A stretch of DNA of 64,000 bases from Burkholderiales bacterium JOSHI_001 (GTDB taxonomy: Bacteria > Pseudomonadota > Gammaproteobacteria > Burkholderiales > Burkholderiaceae_C), in NCBI GenBank assembly GCA_000244995.1, contig CM001438.1:5536628-5600627 (forward strand), given 5' to 3'. Under the pieces are notes generated by a model, which saw nothing but the letters and a program-made list of their open reading frames with translations, ran no database searches and was not told the DNA's origin. The position numbers were made by a program, and so were the translations under genes. Positions 63,094-64,000 of the stretch are shown piece by piece. The number at the start of each line of letters is the position of its first letter. Position 1 is the stretch's first letter.

Positions 63094-63615
63094 TCAGGCA
63101 CCGCGGGCACCTGCTGCGCTCCGCGTGCTGGCAGCACCTGGCGTCACCTGGGCCGCCTGATGCAGCAACTGGTCCAGTTCACCCCCGGTGCAACGGCGCA
63201 GGGCGTCGGACGCGGCGCTGGGAAAGGCCGTGCGGTCGAAACCGGTGCGCAGCCGCACCACCCACAGCCCGGGCGGCAGGGCGGCCGCGTGGCGCACAAA
63301 CGCGGCGCGGATCTGGCGCTTGATCAGGTTGCGGGTGACCGCCCGCTTCGCGTGGCGCTTGGGCACCACGCTGCCCAGCCACCAGCCCGTGGGCGGGATG
63401 ACGGCGGACAAGTCATCCACAGGCGGCTGGCAAGAAAGTACAGGCCCTGTGGATAACTCGGTGGATACCTTGCGTGAAGCCTGTGCACGGGCCTGGGCCG
63501 CAGAAACGCCAGGGCGAGCCGCCACATGGTGGACGGCGAAGTGAGCGCTTCGCGAACGTGGCCGAACGGCGAGCACGGATTCGAAATCGGCCGATCGCAG
63601 CAGCCGGCCGAGCAT
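63094..63615 (-). CDS. rnpA: Ribonuclease P protein component
   Basis: 173 residues, about 50 more than the usual 115-125. The RNP motif KRAVTRNLIKRQIR, preceded by VVPKRHA, and the N-terminal LRSADFESVLAVRPRSRSAHFAVHHVA are conserved. The extra length is mainly a 45-residue insertion between the first strand pair and the WWLGSVVPKRH strand (residues about 34-76), encoded by DNA carrying DnaA-box-like sequences, plus a polar C-terminal tail. The protein binds the RNase P RNA and aids 5' maturation of tRNAs. It lies 9 bases after rpmH and is probably co-transcribed. Confidence 0.95.
   Translation of the reverse strand: MLGRLLRSADFESVLAVRPRSRSAHFAVHHVAARPGVSAAQARAQASRKVSTELSTGPVLSCQPPVDDLSAVIPPTGWWLGSVVPKRHAKRAVTRNLIKRQIRAAFVRHAAALPPGLWVVRLRTGFDRTAFPSAASDALRRCTGGELDQLLHQAAQVTPGAASTRSAAGARGA
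63413..63468. other. DnaA-box-like cluster inside rnpA
   Basis: TGTGGATAA at 63448-63456 is a perfect DnaA box (TTATCCACA on the minus strand). TCATCCACA at 63413-63421 is one mismatch away in the opposite orientation, and GGTGGATAC at 63460-63468 is a weaker copy. The region codes for the atypical insertion in RnpA. Confidence 0.6.
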
Positions 63616-63624
63616 GGCCGAGGG

Positions 63625-63762
63625 TCAGACCTGCGACAGGCGCTTGCGGCCCTTGGCGCGGCGTGCGTTGATGACGGCGCGGCCGCCGCGGGTCTTCATG
63701 CGCACCAGGAAACCGTGGGTGCGGGCGCGGCGGATCTTGGAGGGCTGGTAGGTGCGCTTCAT
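63625..63762 (-). CDS. rpmH: 50S ribosomal protein L34
   Basis: 45 residues, read directly from the minus strand from ATG 63762 behind [25 protein letters not shown] then [10 protein letters not shown] and a basic tail ending RKRLSQV. This is the invariant L34 sequence, with one extra residue relative to the common 44. First gene of the rpmH-rnpA-yidD-yidC operon. Its neighbour on the other side is usually dnaA, so the replication origin probably lies just to the right. Confidence 0.97.
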   Translation of the reverse strand: MKRTYQPSKIRRARTHGFLVRMKTRGGRAVINARRAKGRKRLSQV

Positions 63763-63970
63763 GGCATTTCCTTCGGGGACAGTTCGTCGGGCACAGCCGG
63801 GCCGGGCCCTTCACATAACGACATCGGGTGGGTGGAACGCGGGCATTCTGGGCGCACGCTGGAGCTGAAGGCTTGCCTGGCAAAACCTGCCGCCGCGAAG
63901 AACCAGGCCGCCTTGGTGAAGCGGGAAGGCATTGTCCCACTGCAAGCCAAGCGATTCCGGGAAACCGCGC
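63763..63970 (-). other. Leader of the rpmH operon at the window edge
   Basis: About 200 bases between the promoter and rpmH, with no supported gene on either strand. AAGGA close to the rpmH start is its ribosome-binding site. No DnaA box was found in this stretch, so if the origin is near, it lies beyond base 64000. Confidence 0.6.
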
Positions 63971-63999
63971 ATTAGAGCAAAAACGCCCTTTGCGGTCAA
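63971..63999 (-). promoter_or_regulatory. Sigma-70 promoter of the rpmH operon
   Basis: On the minus strand, TTGACC (63994-63999) is followed after exactly 17 bases by TCTAAT (63971-63976). Transcription would start near 63964, giving a leader of about 200 bases before rpmH. Strong promoters at this place are expected for ribosomal protein L34 genes. Confidence 0.75.
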
Positions 64000-64000
64000 A

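Overview
The window is a GC-rich chromosomal segment from a betaproteobacterium. It is most likely a member of the Burkholderiales in the Leptothrix/Rubrivivax/Roseateles/Ideonella neighbourhood. This is inferred from four things: strong G/C at third codon positions, the kdsD-kdsC-lptC order, a PEP-CTERM-like protein together with a Bug-type binding protein, and the rpmH-rnpA-yidD-yidC-mnmE block at the right end. That block normally sits beside dnaA and the replication origin, so the origin is probably just past base 64000. I found no tRNA, rRNA, CRISPR array, insertion sequence or prophage gene.

Left part (1-24.5 kb). A peptide-type ABC transporter operon (1-4013, first permease cut by the window edge) has two nested inverted repeats between its permease genes. 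It runs into a small conserved gene and a ferredoxin-reductase-like flavoprotein. Next come a large cyclase-domain/ATPase/TPR signalling protein (5731-8799) and, converging on it, a 1233-residue fusion of a complete dye-decolorizing peroxidase with a degenerate cytochrome P450-like module (8762-12463), the most unusual gene here. An APH/ATPase fusion, a diguanylate cyclase, an RraA-family protein, a metallo-beta-lactamase-fold hydrolase and a PEP-CTERM-like protein follow. A regulatory cluster then holds two tandem LuxR-type paralogues that share an upstream dyad, a Crp/Fnr regulator, an M48 peptidase, an ECF sigma/anti-sigma pair and a LysR regulator with a consensus CRP site upstream.

Middle (24.5-45 kb). 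A gingipain-type (C25) cysteine peptidase ends in a seven-bladed PLL-like lectin propeller. It is followed by a large divergent solute-uptake locus. Four tandem paralogous solute-binding proteins and an acetoacetyl-CoA synthetase lie on the minus strand, mostly with 4-bp stop/start overlaps. Two permeases and one fused double ATPase lie on the plus strand. Two small unknown genes, a hybrid histidine kinase and a Bug solute-binding protein follow.

Right part (45-64 kb). Mostly household genes: an HDOD protein, a TauE/SafE permease behind a terminator-containing leader, a GMC oxidoreductase, a MarC protein, a glycine-rich RRM protein with a clear terminator, an SDR, the LPS genes lptC/kdsC/kdsD, a CPA2 antiporter, apt, a stand-alone cyclic-nucleotide-binding protein, an amidase, mnmE, and yidC-yidD-rnpA-rpmH driven from a recognisable sigma-70 promoter at the extreme right edge. 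DnaA-box-like sequences lie inside rnpA.

Functional calls rest on motifs read from translations. Start codons were chosen by Shine-Dalgarno sequence, operon overlaps and family N-termini. No database search was possible.
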